Origin: JAUVHV01 sp964523875
Lineage (GTDB): Bacteria; Omnitrophota; Gorgyraeia; JABMRG01
DNA: 18,564 bases
NCBI GenBank assembly: GCA_964523875.1
Contig: CAZGAS010000021.1
Span: forward strand, 1-18,564
Reading direction: 5' to 3'
The notes under the pieces are model-generated. The model saw only the letters and a list, made by a program, of their open reading frames with translations, was not told the origin of the DNA and ran no database searches. How positions within the stretch are numbered: position 1 is the first letter of the stretch; each line of letters opens with the position of its first letter. Both the position numbers and the translations under genes were made by a program. Shown one piece after another: positions 1 to 8,066 of the stretch.

Positions 1-276
1 ATCAAATATTTCAATGTTAACACCTTGTTTTTTAAAGATTTCCGCTATTTGCTGAGGCTCGCCTTCTCTCATTATACCGTTGTCTACAAAATATGTCTTT
101 AATCTCCCCCCTAGTGCCTGATGGCCTAACATAGTGACAGCCGCTGAATCAACGCCTCCGGAAAGCGCGTTTATGGCAATCCCGTCACCTACTGCAGAGG
201 ATATCTCTTTGGTTTTTTCACTGATGAATTCTCTTACATTTGATTCTGCAAGTCTTACCTCTTGTGCTACATTCAT
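1..276 (-). CDS. GMP synthase-type ATP pyrophosphatase (N-terminal part, runs off window)
   Basis: Ninety-two codons read from an ATG at 276 to the window edge without a stop, so the C-terminal part is missing. Residues 39-44 are SGGVDS, the PP-loop of N-type ATP pyrophosphatases. The following LKTYFVDNGIMREGE stretch matches the FVDNGLLRKNE region of the GuaA synthetase domain. In that family the domain adenylates XMP and an amidotransferase domain supplies ammonia. Here the PP-loop lies only about 40 residues from the start, so there is no N-terminal glutamine amidotransferase domain. This is either a stand-alone synthetase subunit or a GuaA-like/ExsB-annotated paralogue with another substrate. 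It follows the LpxH-like gene by 29 bp with a weak GGGGCA ribosome site, probably in the same transcript. Family is confident; substrate is not. Confidence 0.8.
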   Translation of the reverse strand, partial: MNVAQEVRLAESNVREFISEKTKEISSAVGDGIAINALSGGVDSAAVTMLGHQALGGRLKTYFVDNGIMREGEPQQIAEIFKKQGVNIEIFD

Positions 277-305
277 TTCTTGCCCCTTTGTTTATCGTAA
301 AGATA

Positions 306-1112
306 TTATTGCGTTAATGCTATCTTTTTAATTATATTGTGAGTAAGTGCATTTCTTAGCTCTATAGCGTCTTTATGATAAGCTATGTAAGTAGGCTCAC
401 TGCCGTCGACCCAGGTTCCGCAGTTGGCGTATATGCCATTAGGCATCTCTACCAGCTCGCGCCTGTGGGTATGGCCGAATATGACTATTCTCGCGCCGTT
501 GTCTATATGATTTAAGACAGCGTCTTTAAACTCCCCGAAATGGCCGCCCCTGTTTATATAGTCTTTTGCCGCGGGGGTAACCTTGTTTCTTAGCGACGCT
601 GCCTGCGCCAGAAACCCGTCTATACCTTCCAACGCGTTCTTCATCCAGATGTCAGTATCCGGATGAAGAAACCTCTCCATGCTTGCCGCCATAAGAGCTA
701 TCTGCCTGCCTTTTGGCCAGCTAATAGATCGCAAGGGATTTTTATAACGGTTAAATATATCATATTTATGGCCATGTTCGGCAATAATCTTATTTTCAGT
801 ATCATGGTATTCGGTTGTTATACCGATACCCGAATCCGCGAATTTTATAAAGGGTATGTAATCGTGGTTACCTATAACATAGGTCACCTTTATCGCGTTT
901 CTTAAGGCCAACAGCCTCTTTATAACCTTATCATGAACAAACAAAACCTTGTCCAGGTCAGCCTGCCATAATTCTAAAAAATCTCCAAGTATGATTAATT
1001 CACGTGCCTCTTTTTCCGCGAACTCAAAGAATTTCAGTAATTCCCGGTCGCGATGAAAGTCATCTGTCCTTGTCCCGTCGCCTAAATGCAGGTCACTTAT
1101 GAATATCTTCAT
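306..1112 (-). CDS. calcineurin-like metallophosphoesterase, UDP-2,3-diacylglucosamine diphosphatase (LpxH)-like
   Basis: The 268-residue protein shows the full two-metal phosphoesterase signature: SDLHLG (D7, H9), LGDFLE (D44), GNHD (81-84), EHGH (112-115) and FGHTHR (212-217), followed by CGTWVDG near 231. This pattern and length fit the LpxH group, which cleaves UDP-2,3-diacylglucosamine to lipid X and UMP at the inner face of the cytoplasmic membrane during lipid A synthesis. EcLpxH has about 240 residues. The substrate is inferred, since many related phosphoesterases carry the same metal motifs. The ATG at 1112 begins directly at the first motif (MKIFISDLHLG) and overlaps the TGA of the upstream HdeD-like gene as ATGA (1109-1112), implying translational coupling. 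Confidence 0.8.
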   Translation of the reverse strand: MKIFISDLHLGDGTRTDDFHRDRELLKFFEFAEKEARELIILGDFLELWQADLDKVLFVHDKVIKRLLALRNAIKVTYVIGNHDYIPFIKFADSGIGITTEYHDTENKIIAEHGHKYDIFNRYKNPLRSISWPKGRQIALMAASMERFLHPDTDIWMKNALEGIDGFLAQAASLRNKVTPAAKDYINRGGHFGEFKDAVLNHIDNGARIVIFGHTHRRELVEMPNGIYANCGTWVDGSEPTYIAYHKDAIELRNALTHNIIKKIALTQ

Positions 1113-1627
1113 CTGGATGAAGAGAGCATAAGCATTGTCCCGCCGCTGAAGATAAGGTTTATGCCTACAAGCAGGCCGAGTATCCAGGATACGCTATTGG
1201 GCCACCCTGACCAGATAATACCTGATAGTACAAGGCTGGCAATGCCGCTGATAAACATCCAGCGCCAGTTTTGTATTGGCCGCAGGCGTATCGCGACAGC
1301 GATCCTTATTATTCCCTGGAATGTAAATAAAATAGCCAGGAGCAGGGTTAATGTTATTACGCCCTGTATTGGGTATACCAGGAACATGACACCAATAGCG
1401 AGATAGCAGAGCCCGCTTAGCAGTCTTAGAAAGTATCTGCCGGAATTTAGCGCGTTGAATGAATGTATGATCGTTATGATACCGCTAATAACAAATATCC
1501 AACCGAATACAACCTCTATAGCCAGCGACGCGGCTAATGGCAGGGTTATTGCCCCTACACCTAGAATAATCAAGATTATCCCCGGGAGAATAAAGCTCTT
1601 TCTAGCCCTCTCTATGATATCTGTCAT
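1109..1627 (-). CDS. HdeD-like (DUF308) integral membrane protein
   Basis: This 172-residue, very hydrophobic protein has about six predicted membrane helices arranged as hairpins with short polar turns, for example GWIFVISGIITII and a repeated GxxxLxxG pattern. That arrangement and length fit the HdeD/DUF308 family, named after the E. coli acid-resistance membrane protein; the biochemical role of the family is not established. A very strong ribosome site (AAGGAGG, about 7 bp before the ATG) supports the start at 1627. The gene lies 80 bp after the helicase gene and overlaps the downstream phosphoesterase by four bases. The spacer contains a TATAAT (1693-1698, minus strand) but no convincing -35 box, so a separate promoter is unproven. 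Confidence 0.78.
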   Translation of the reverse strand: MTDIIERARKSFILPGIILIILGVGAITLPLAASLAIEVVFGWIFVISGIITIIHSFNALNSGRYFLRLLSGLCYLAIGVMFLVYPIQGVITLTLLLAILFTFQGIIRIAVAIRLRPIQNWRWMFISGIASLVLSGIIWSGWPNSVSWILGLLVGINLIFSGGTMLMLSSSR

Positions 1628-1707
1628 ATTGGTACCCTCCTTTTTTTGGTGTTTTCTTTAATTGCGCGATAATACCTGATTACCCCAAAACAATTATAGC
1701 CCAACAC

Positions 1708-3603
1708 CTAAAAACAGTTTTGTAGAAAACGTGATGTGCGCGTAAGCGGAGAGCCGTTATTTACAGCGTAGCTCCTGCTGGAGTATTCCATCATAGGCCT
1801 TAGCATAAAGAGGTTCTCTTTCGCGCGTGTCATGGCTACGTAAAGCAGCCTTCTCTCTTCTTCTATGGAACCTTCATCGCCGAATGATTGGTATGAAGGT
1901 ATATGGCCTTCCGCTACATATATGATAAAGACCGTATGCCACTCAAGGCCTTTGGCGGAGTGTACTGTTGAAAGTACAAGGCGGTCCTTATGAAGCGCAT
2001 TAGAATTTATTATATCTTTTTCAGGGGGCTCGAGCGCGACATCAGTCAGGAACGCCTCAAGGCTGTCATAATCAGCCGCGATCTTTTCAAGGCTCTCAAG
2101 GTCATTTATCCGCTTGTGAAAGTCATCATACCTCTCCTTGAAGATAGGGCTGTAGTATTCACAGAATGTCTTGAATATCTCAGACGGCGATTGCTGCTTT
2201 TTGTCTATATTCTCAAGGATTTTCTTTAGGCTTACAATCCCCGCGTGTTTCTTTATCAGTTGTTCACTTGCAGGAGAGCCCTCTTTATCCAGGACAATTG
2301 CCTTGAAGAGGCGCTCGCAGGTCTTAGGCCCAACGCCGGGCATAAGCGATAATACCCTGTTCCAGCTTATTTCATCAAACCTGTTGTGTGCTATGCGCAT
2401 AAATGATATAAGGTCCTTTATGTGGGCTGATTCAACAAACTTTTGCCCGCCGTATTTTACGAAAGGTATCTTGTGTTTCGCGAGTTCTATCTCGAGCGCG
2501 TTTGAGTGCCATCCGGCGCGAAACAATATAGCCATATCAGAGAGGTCAATGCCCTCATCTTTAAGCTCTATGACCTTTTCAATAATATAGTCTGCCTGTT
2601 CAGCTTCATTCTCAGGGTTTAGATAAAGGGGGTGCTTGTTGCTCTTTTTGTTTGAAAAGAGGTTTTTATTAAAGCCCTCTGTTGCCTCACCTATTACTGT
2701 ATTGGTAAGGTCGAGTATAGGCTGGACTGACCTGTAGTTCTCCTCGAGTGTTATTATCTTAGCGTCCTTAAAAAGCTTGGGAAAGTCCATGATGTTCCTG
2801 AAATTAGCGCCCCTGAACGAGTATATGCTTTGAGAGTCATCGCCGACGGCCATTATGTTGTTATGGCAGGATAAGAGCAGGTAGAGTATGTCTGCCTGCA
2901 GTTTGTTGGTGTCCTGGTACTCGTCTACCATTACGTATTTGTACCTTTGGGAGAGTTTTTCCCTGATAGCGTCATCCGAGCGGAGAAGCTCCTTGAGACA
3001 GACTAAGAGGTCATCATAATCAAGCAGGTTCATTCTTTTTTTGTATTCAATGTATTTCTGCTTTATTTTTTTTACATCTTCCGCGTATTCAAAAAAATGA
3101 GGATATTCTATCTCAATTACGGATTCTATTGTATCTGATGTATTAATACTCTTCGATATGATGTTAAGGAGCGCCTTTTTCTTGGGAAAGCGTTTATCAA
3201 AGCTATCGAAGCCTGAATTTTTACGGATAAGGTTTATACTGCTCTGGGCATCGGCCTGGTCCATGATAGTGAAACTTGCACTTAGCCCTATGCTGGGACC
3301 ATATCTCCTCAATACCATATTCGCGAAACTATGGAATGTACCGCCTGATACAGCGTGACAGCGCTTATCAAGTATGGATCCCGCGCGTGTCAGCATCTCC
3401 TGAGACGCCTTACGGGTAAAGGTAAGAAGGAGTATCTCTTTTGGGTTGACACCGCTTTCTACAAGGTGGGCCACCCGGTATACGAGAATGCGCGTCTTGC
3501 CGCTGCCCGCGCCTGCTATAACAAGGCATGGGCCCTCTTTCAGGCAGACCGCCTCAAGCTGTACAGGGTTTAACGCGTTTTTGTAGTCAATTGTTGTATC
3601 CAT
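1708..3603 (-). CDS. UvrD/PcrA/Rep-type superfamily 1A DNA helicase
   Basis: The 631-residue protein carries the SF1A helicase motifs in order: Q-motif NPVQLEAV (Q15), Walker A GAGSGKT (31-37), motif Ia LTFTRKAS, motif II VDEYQDTN (226-233), motif III VGDDSQSIYSFRGA (253-266), motif IV EENYRS (287-292), motif V STVHSAKGLEW and motif VI EEERRLLYVAMTRAKE near the C-terminus. These proteins move 3' to 5' on single-stranded DNA in excision repair, mismatch repair or replication restart. At 631 residues it is shorter than PcrA/UvrD (about 720-750) because the basic C-terminal tail is absent: the protein ends soon after motif VI. Which subfamily it belongs to is not clear, so I give no symbol. The ATG at 3603 has AAGG about 5 bp upstream. 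It follows a DnaQ-like exonuclease gene, a plausible repair pairing. Confidence 0.93.
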   Translation of the reverse strand: MDTTIDYKNALNPVQLEAVCLKEGPCLVIAGAGSGKTRILVYRVAHLVESGVNPKEILLLTFTRKASQEMLTRAGSILDKRCHAVSGGTFHSFANMVLRRYGPSIGLSASFTIMDQADAQSSINLIRKNSGFDSFDKRFPKKKALLNIISKSINTSDTIESVIEIEYPHFFEYAEDVKKIKQKYIEYKKRMNLLDYDDLLVCLKELLRSDDAIREKLSQRYKYVMVDEYQDTNKLQADILYLLLSCHNNIMAVGDDSQSIYSFRGANFRNIMDFPKLFKDAKIITLEENYRSVQPILDLTNTVIGEATEGFNKNLFSNKKSNKHPLYLNPENEAEQADYIIEKVIELKDEGIDLSDMAILFRAGWHSNALEIELAKHKIPFVKYGGQKFVESAHIKDLISFMRIAHNRFDEISWNRVLSLMPGVGPKTCERLFKAIVLDKEGSPASEQLIKKHAGIVSLKKILENIDKKQQSPSEIFKTFCEYYSPIFKERYDDFHKRINDLESLEKIAADYDSLEAFLTDVALEPPEKDIINSNALHKDRLVLSTVHSAKGLEWHTVFIIYVAEGHIPSYQSFGDEGSIEEERRLLYVAMTRAKENLFMLRPMMEYSSRSYAVNNGSPLTRTSRFLQNCF

Positions 3604-3640
3604 TATGCCTTGCGTCTTTTATATAGTTAAAAAGCTAAAA

Positions 3641-3685
3641 CCTCTGCAACCTCTGTAACCTCTGCAACCTTTGTAACCTCTGTAA
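3641..3685. repeat. 9-bp tandem repeat (minisatellite), five units
   Basis: Five head-to-tail 9-bp units occupy the space between the exonuclease stop codon and the helicase gene. On the plus strand they read CCTCTGCAA, CCTCTGTAA, CCTCTGCAA, CCTTTGTAA, CCTCTGTAA, followed by a partial CCT. Units differ only at two C/T positions. On the transcribed minus strand each unit reads TTRCARAGG, so the leader of the helicase message carries five purine-rich GAGG- or AAGG-ending blocks that resemble weak ribosome-binding sequences. Units are directly contiguous, so this is not a CRISPR array. Confidence 0.95.
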
Positions 3686-3687
3686 CC

Positions 3688-4470
3688 TTATAAATTATCC
3701 GGTACCCTTGGAAATTCCCCATTAAGGGCCTTCTCTACCATCTGTTTAATGTCAACGTTAAAATCTGAACCAAGTATCCATTCTAAATAGTTACGGTCAC
3801 TTTTGGCTATAGCCTGTATATGCTTTTTCTTCCTGTATTTTCCGAACATAGGGTAGAGCTTACTGTTCCACCAGCAGAATTTGCGTTCCGCGTCAAAATA
3901 AGCGCTCGACTTTTCATAATCAAAATCCCTTAGCGAGATTATGCCCTCATCTTCTTTTCCGTATTTTTTTACCTGCGCGTCCAGTATCCCTAGTGTTGCC
4001 TCAGCGTCACCTAAGGCGGAATGGGCGTTGGTAAGCTCTTTGCCGCAGTAGAACTGGTAAGCTGCCATAAGGTCCCTTTTTTCATGGATATGGTATACCT
4101 TTTGCGCGTCGTAAATATCGCGTTCTTTCCAGTGAAAGGCAAGGCCCGCCTCAAAAAATTCACGTTCCAGCACAGGGATGTCAAATCTCTGTATATTAAA
4201 CCCGCCAAGATCCGAATCCGCGATAAATTCGAGCACCTCTCTGGCTATATCCCTAAACCGCGGCGCGTCTTTTACATCGTCATCTGTTATATCAATGATA
4301 CGGGTAACATTGACAGGTATGGGAATACCCGGGTTGACACGTTTAACATAGTCATGTCTTGTGCCATCAGGCATTACCTTTATCATGCCTATCTCTACTA
4401 TCTTATCTCTTTCTATCCATATCCCGGTTGTCTCGAGGTCAAATACTATTAATGGTTTTTTCGTATTCAT
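3688..4470 (-). CDS. DEDDh-family 3'-5' exonuclease (DnaQ-like) with ExoX-like C-terminal module
   Basis: The 260-residue protein begins with an exonuclease fold: IVFDLETTG (D11, E13), FNIQRFDIPVL (D97) and NAHSALGDAEAT (H150, D155), which together give the DEDDh catalytic set of DNA polymerase III epsilon and exonuclease X. Residues about 210-260 (FGKYRKKKHIQAIAKSD, YLEWIL, DFNVDIK) match the small C-terminal module of ExoX-like proteins, often FGKYKGKPL then YLxWLL. It would remove nucleotides from 3' ends in proofreading or repair; a stand-alone repair nuclease is more likely than a polymerase subunit. The ATG at 4470 has a good AAGGAAA ribosome site. It lies 24 bp after batE. Confidence 0.88.
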   Translation of the reverse strand: MNTKKPLIVFDLETTGIWIERDKIVEIGMIKVMPDGTRHDYVKRVNPGIPIPVNVTRIIDITDDDVKDAPRFRDIAREVLEFIADSDLGGFNIQRFDIPVLEREFFEAGLAFHWKERDIYDAQKVYHIHEKRDLMAAYQFYCGKELTNAHSALGDAEATLGILDAQVKKYGKEDEGIISLRDFDYEKSSAYFDAERKFCWWNSKLYPMFGKYRKKKHIQAIAKSDRNYLEWILGSDFNVDIKQMVEKALNGEFPRVPDNL

Positions 4471-4493
4471 AATTTCCTTTTTTTGATATTAAT

Positions 4494-4502
4494 ATTATAC
4501 CA
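4494..4502 (-). promoter_or_regulatory. candidate extended -10 promoter before the exonuclease gene
   Basis: The minus strand reads TGGTATAAT here, a perfect extended -10 element (TGnTATAAT) overlapping the batE stop codon. No good -35 box is present at the expected distance, which extended -10 promoters can tolerate. Transcription would start near 4487, about 16 bases before the exonuclease ATG. It could uncouple the exonuclease/helicase genes from the Bat operon. The motif is seen; promoter activity is inferred. Confidence 0.35.
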
Positions 4503-5262
4503 GCTCAATATCCGATCTCTTTACCCAACCTTGTTTGCCGTCAGAGCGTCTTATCTTGAACCACTCACCATTTGAGGTGACTACCTGGACCTTTTCTCCC
4601 TCATAGAGCGTGAAGAAGGTTGTCGCGTTATCAAGGGGCTCAAACCTTGAATCGGTCTCCTGTTTTATCACTATAGCGTGTCTTTCTATCACCTGCTCCT
4701 TGAATTTCACGCCGAATACCAGAATAGATATAGCAAGAAATATTGCTATTATAATATCAATAGATGTAAAGAATCTCCTGTATCGTTTTAAATATATGCC
4801 TATAATTATGAGAACGCATAGCGTGAGATAGAGCGATATCGCTATGGATGTAATCCTGTTTAAGCTGAATAAGTTTGTAAACCGCAGAAAGAAGCGCATA
4901 AACCACGGGCTTCTGGGGTTTATCATGCCGCCTTGTATCAGAGACCTGGCATGCGCCAGGTTGGACCTGATGTCCGGGTCATTGGGTGTAAGCCTGCTTG
5001 CGCGCAGATAGTATATTATTGCCTTGCCAAGCCCGCTATTTTTAAAATACGCGTTTGCCAGGTTGTAATAAAGCGCGCCGGACTCGTAACCGCAGTTTAG
5101 GGCCTTTTGATAAGAGTTTATAGCCTCCTCCAGGTCATTATCACTGTAATATATATTCCCCTGGTAAAAGAGCTCTCTTACATTATCTTCATTTTGCGCG
5201 TAAGCGCAAGAAGCGAAGACAAGCAGTAATAGGCATAGTATGATAGCTAATCGCGCCTTCAT
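4495..5262 (-). CDS. batE: BatE: TPR and SH3-domain membrane protein
   Basis: The start is taken at 5262, where the ATG overlaps the batD stop as ATGA. An in-frame start 105 bases earlier would add a charged stretch inside batD and bury the signal peptide. The 255-residue protein has a signal peptide (KARLAIILCLLLLVFASCAYA, 3-23), TPR units at about 27-105 (ALYYNLANAYFKNSGLGKAI), two membrane helices (about 137-158 and 167-186), and a bacterial SH3 domain (about 193-253, ending NGEWFKIRRSDGKQGWVKRSD). TPR, two helices and SH3 is the BatE arrangement. It is the last Bat gene. BatE is thought to act with the VWA proteins at the cytoplasmic membrane in Bacteroides aerotolerance and spirochaete stress, but its exact role is unknown. 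Confidence 0.86.
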   Translation of the reverse strand: MKARLAIILCLLLLVFASCAYAQNEDNVRELFYQGNIYYSDNDLEEAINSYQKALNCGYESGALYYNLANAYFKNSGLGKAIIYYLRASRLTPNDPDIRSNLAHARSLIQGGMINPRSPWFMRFFLRFTNLFSLNRITSIAISLYLTLCVLIIIGIYLKRYRRFFTSIDIIIAIFLAISILVFGVKFKEQVIERHAIVIKQETDSRFEPLDNATTFFTLYEGEKVQVVTSNGEWFKIRRSDGKQGWVKRSDIELV

Positions 5263-7112
5263 TTTTTTATTCTCTCTATCTTGCTGATAATTCCTTCCAG
5301 CATCTTTAATGTCTTTCTCGCCTCTTCTTCCTGTATGCTTGATGGGGCATAACGTGACCTGTCGCACATGTCAAAGCAGGTTTTGAGTTCATCAAGCACC
5401 TGGTTATCTATGCCCCTTGCCCTAAGCTCATCAATTACATCAGATGTAATCCCCGCTGCCGAGAGATGGAACTTGTTACCTATATATTCCTGCAATGCCT
5501 TAAATACAGCGTCATAGAACCTTGAGGTCTCTTTTGAGTTTATAAGATTGCGCAGGTTGGCAAGGCTCTTTTTTGCCTTGCGTGGAGCGGCAAGTTTGCG
5601 CGCGTAAGGCACATCCATGGCAAGGTAGTTCTTTCTTGCCTGCGTGATGATAACTAAGATAACAGCAAGCGCCGGCAGGAACAGGATGATTAACAGGAGC
5701 TCATTTTTGCATAGAAGGGCGCCTGTTTTGTATATACCATTTGGGTTATCCTTTACATATACAATATCCCTGCCCAGTGTCTCAACTCTTTTTATCCTAT
5801 CAGTAAAATCCTTGGATATCTCGAATACCTTTAACTCCTGGCCTTTTTCCAGTGGCTTGACCTTGATAGGTACAGGGGTGGTTGTTATGGTCTTATATGT
5901 CTTGGTGATTGTATTGAAGAAACTGAAGCTGATAGGGGGTATCTCTGTTATCTTGTGGTTTCTGGGCACTATTACCTGCTTAAATGTCTTTAATCTTGGC
6001 TGCTGGGTAATCTCGGGTTCATATGTCTTGAAGGAGTTTTTGAAATTCAGCCTTGGGGTGTTTACTGTATTAAAATTTCCCGAGCCTGAGACTGTCATGG
6101 TCAATGTAATCGGATCGCCGACCTGGACATCCTTAGGACTTACATCCAGTGTGAAATTAAAGTTTCCCAGGGCACCGTCAAAGGAGCCGGGCCTGCCATA
6201 TTCAGGCAGTGTCAGTATGCTGATTGGTACACTGATAGACTTGACTATAGTGGGGTATTTCTCATATTGTCCGAAAAAGTTATCAAATATATTCGAATTG
6301 AAGAAACTATCGTCAAAAGGGGAGCCCCTTCTGTTGTTAGACCTTCTCCGCGTGATGATATTGCAGTTTACCTCAGTTGGCTTTAGCCTGAATTCCCCTG
6401 GATAGAGGCCGTATATATCTGTGCTAAAATCTATTACATTGTAGGTAATCCCGTTTAGTATCTCCTTGTACTGTTTTGGCTGGGAAAACTTATCCACAAG
6501 AAAAGCATTGTTTTCAATAAAAGGGAACGTAATATCCCTTATAGATACGCCACTTATGTATAGTTTTATAGCGGCGTTTATCTTTTCATTAACATAGGCA
6601 GTATCCTTTGAGAGGTTTATTGTAAGGAATAGCTTATCAGCAAGCTCTTCATCAGCATCCTGTTGAGGCTGGCTATCTCTTATCTGGCCTTGCGCCTGGC
6701 TTGAGGACGCAGGTATGATATTTACTGGTATAGCCTTTGATGAATAGGCCTTGCCCTTATACATGATGGATAATGATGGTATCTCCAGCTTACCTGTCTT
6801 TGTTGGCATGAGAAGATACGCGTGCGTTACGGATTTTGTTACCTGTCCATTGACCATAGACATGAGAGTTGACGGGCCCAGGTATCGCCAGGTAAAATGC
6901 GGAATATCAGGCAGGTCCACCGCACCCATATTCTGTACACCATCAAAGATAAGGCTTAATTTTATTGGTGAGCCGACTTTAGAGACATTTTTGTCTACCC
7001 TAGTCTCAAAACCTATATCCTGCGCGAGAGATAGGCCAACCCATAAGAAGATACCGCACGATACGAGTAAAAGTGTCTTTGCGAAATAATTGTTTTTGAT
7101 GTCCATGTTCAT
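5259..7112 (-). CDS. batD: BatD: exported, membrane-anchored oxygen-tolerance protein
   Basis: This 617-residue protein fits the BatD family. It has a signal peptide (about 8-30, ending SLA before QD), a long extracytoplasmic part with Ig-like beta-rich segments (KVGSPIKLSLIF, YVNEKINAAIKLYI, VQVGDPITLTMTVSGSGNF), one membrane helix at about 470-491, and a cytoplasmic tail. The tail (about 532-612, FYDAVFKALQEYIGNKF then CDRSRYAPS) resembles the C-terminal half of the small membrane protein at 10064-10594. A poly-polar stretch lies near 140-155. BatD probably scaffolds BatA/BatB on the periplasmic side. The gene begins 3 bp after batC and overlaps batE by ATGA. A second ATG two codons downstream is an equally possible start. 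Confidence 0.88.
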   Translation of the reverse strand: MNMDIKNNYFAKTLLLVSCGIFLWVGLSLAQDIGFETRVDKNVSKVGSPIKLSLIFDGVQNMGAVDLPDIPHFTWRYLGPSTLMSMVNGQVTKSVTHAYLLMPTKTGKLEIPSLSIMYKGKAYSSKAIPVNIIPASSSQAQGQIRDSQPQQDADEELADKLFLTINLSKDTAYVNEKINAAIKLYISGVSIRDITFPFIENNAFLVDKFSQPKQYKEILNGITYNVIDFSTDIYGLYPGEFRLKPTEVNCNIITRRRSNNRRGSPFDDSFFNSNIFDNFFGQYEKYPTIVKSISVPISILTLPEYGRPGSFDGALGNFNFTLDVSPKDVQVGDPITLTMTVSGSGNFNTVNTPRLNFKNSFKTYEPEITQQPRLKTFKQVIVPRNHKITEIPPISFSFFNTITKTYKTITTTPVPIKVKPLEKGQELKVFEISKDFTDRIKRVETLGRDIVYVKDNPNGIYKTGALLCKNELLLIILFLPALAVILVIITQARKNYLAMDVPYARKLAAPRKAKKSLANLRNLINSKETSRFYDAVFKALQEYIGNKFHLSAAGITSDVIDELRARGIDNQVLDELKTCFDMCDRSRYAPSSIQEEEARKTLKMLEGIISKIERIKK

Positions 7113-7115
7113 GAA

Positions 7116-8066
7116 TTACCAGTCTTTATCCACATCCGGCATGCCCTGTGTCTTTATCTTTTGCTTATAAAGCCCCTTGGGCTCCTCGTCATAGTGATAA
7201 TTATCTAAGAGCATAGATGCCTGTTTTTCTGACATCTCTTCCTGGGGGGGTCTCTCTCCGGGGTTTGTCTGTGAATCTTCCTGCCCAGGCTCCTGCCCCT
7301 CTCCTTGCTGTTTATCCTGTTGGTCCTTCTCCTGGGGCTCTTGGTCTTTATCCTGCTCCTGCCGGTCCTTCTCCTGCTGGTCTTTCTCTTGTTCTTCTTT
7401 ATCCTGTTGTTGCCGGTCTTTCTCCTGCTCTTGCTCCTTTTTCTGTTCCTGCTGGTCCTTCTCCTGCTTCTGCTTGTCTTTTTTATCTTGTTCCTGCTGT
7501 TGCTGTTGGTCCTGTTGTTTGTCGCTCTGACTCTTTTGTTCCTTTTTATCCTCGCTCTGGGGTTGCACCTTATCCTGTTGTTGAAGCTTCAGTTTCAGGC
7601 GTTCGAGCTCTTTTTTTACATACTCATAATTAAATATAGCATCTTTATCTTCCTTGTCAAGCTCTAAAGCCTTGTCATAATGCCTTACGGATTGAGTTAG
7701 AAGGTTGACCGCTTCCCGCAGATTGGAATCTTCCTTGGACATGCCAAGCATGTACTCAGAATTAGCTAGGTTATAGGATGTCTGTTGCGCCAATTCTTCC
7801 TCTTCATCAGTCAGGGCACGATTAAAGAAGTTGACAGCTTTTTCATAATCCTTTAATTTGTATGAGGCTGTACCTATATTGTGGTTTACTATGCCTGAAT
7901 TAGGCTCTGCTGATGACGCCTTCTCGTAGTGTTCAAGTGATTCCTCGAATCTTCCTTTATCATAAAGGGTATTACCTTTCTTGACCTCTCTCTTTGGGTT
8001 TCCCTTGGCAAGGCAGGGGCAAGCGGTAATTAGGATAAATAAGAGAATAAGAATAATCTTCTTCAT
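7116..8066 (-). CDS. batC: BatC: exported TPR protein with long charged/glutamine-rich linker
   Basis: The 316-residue protein has a hydrophobic N-terminal export signal (1-21); C16 in ITAC could serve as a lipobox, so a lipoprotein is possible. TPR units span about 22-150 (ANSEYMLGM, HYDKALELDKEDKDAIFNYEYV). Residues about 162-275 are almost only Q, E, K and D in a degenerate repeat (QEKDQQEQKKEQEQ style). The protein ends in a conserved-looking tail finishing DVDKDW, like other BatC proteins. TPRs presumably bind partner Bat proteins; the charged linker is probably disordered. The ATG overlaps the batB stop as ATGA (8063-8066), and batD follows after 3 bp. Antisense reading of the linker gives artificial Leu-rich open frames. 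Confidence 0.85.
   Translation of the reverse strand: MKKIILILLFILITACPCLAKGNPKREVKKGNTLYDKGRFEESLEHYEKASSAEPNSGIVNHNIGTASYKLKDYEKAVNFFNRALTDEEEELAQQTSYNLANSEYMLGMSKEDSNLREAVNLLTQSVRHYDKALELDKEDKDAIFNYEYVKKELERLKLKLQQQDKVQPQSEDKKEQKSQSDKQQDQQQQQEQDKKDKQKQEKDQQEQKKEQEQEKDRQQQDKEEQEKDQQEKDRQEQDKDQEPQEKDQQDKQQGEGQEPGQEDSQTNPGERPPQEEMSEKQASMLLDNYHYDEEPKGLYKQKIKTQGMPDVDKDW

Noticed and set aside
1693..1698. TATAAT before the HdeD-like gene as a promoter
   Set aside because: No recognisable -35 box at 15-18 bp and no TG extension. AT-rich spacers give such hits by chance.
3641..3685. CRISPR-like repeat array
   Set aside because: The 9-bp units are contiguous and there are no spacers. It is a minisatellite.
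4021..4452. Plus-strand open frame opposite the exonuclease gene
   Set aside because: The minus-strand protein has all DEDDh motifs. The plus-strand translation has no recognisable motif and no ribosome site.
5263..5367. Upstream start for batE
   Set aside because: It lies inside the batD coding region and would put 35 charged residues before the signal peptide. The ATGA overlap at 5259-5262 fits the other junctions.
7217..7667. Two plus-strand Leu/Val/Pro-rich open frames opposite batC
   Set aside because: They are the antisense reading of the Q/E/K/D-rich linker of BatC. Their composition follows from that repeat and they have no ribosome site.
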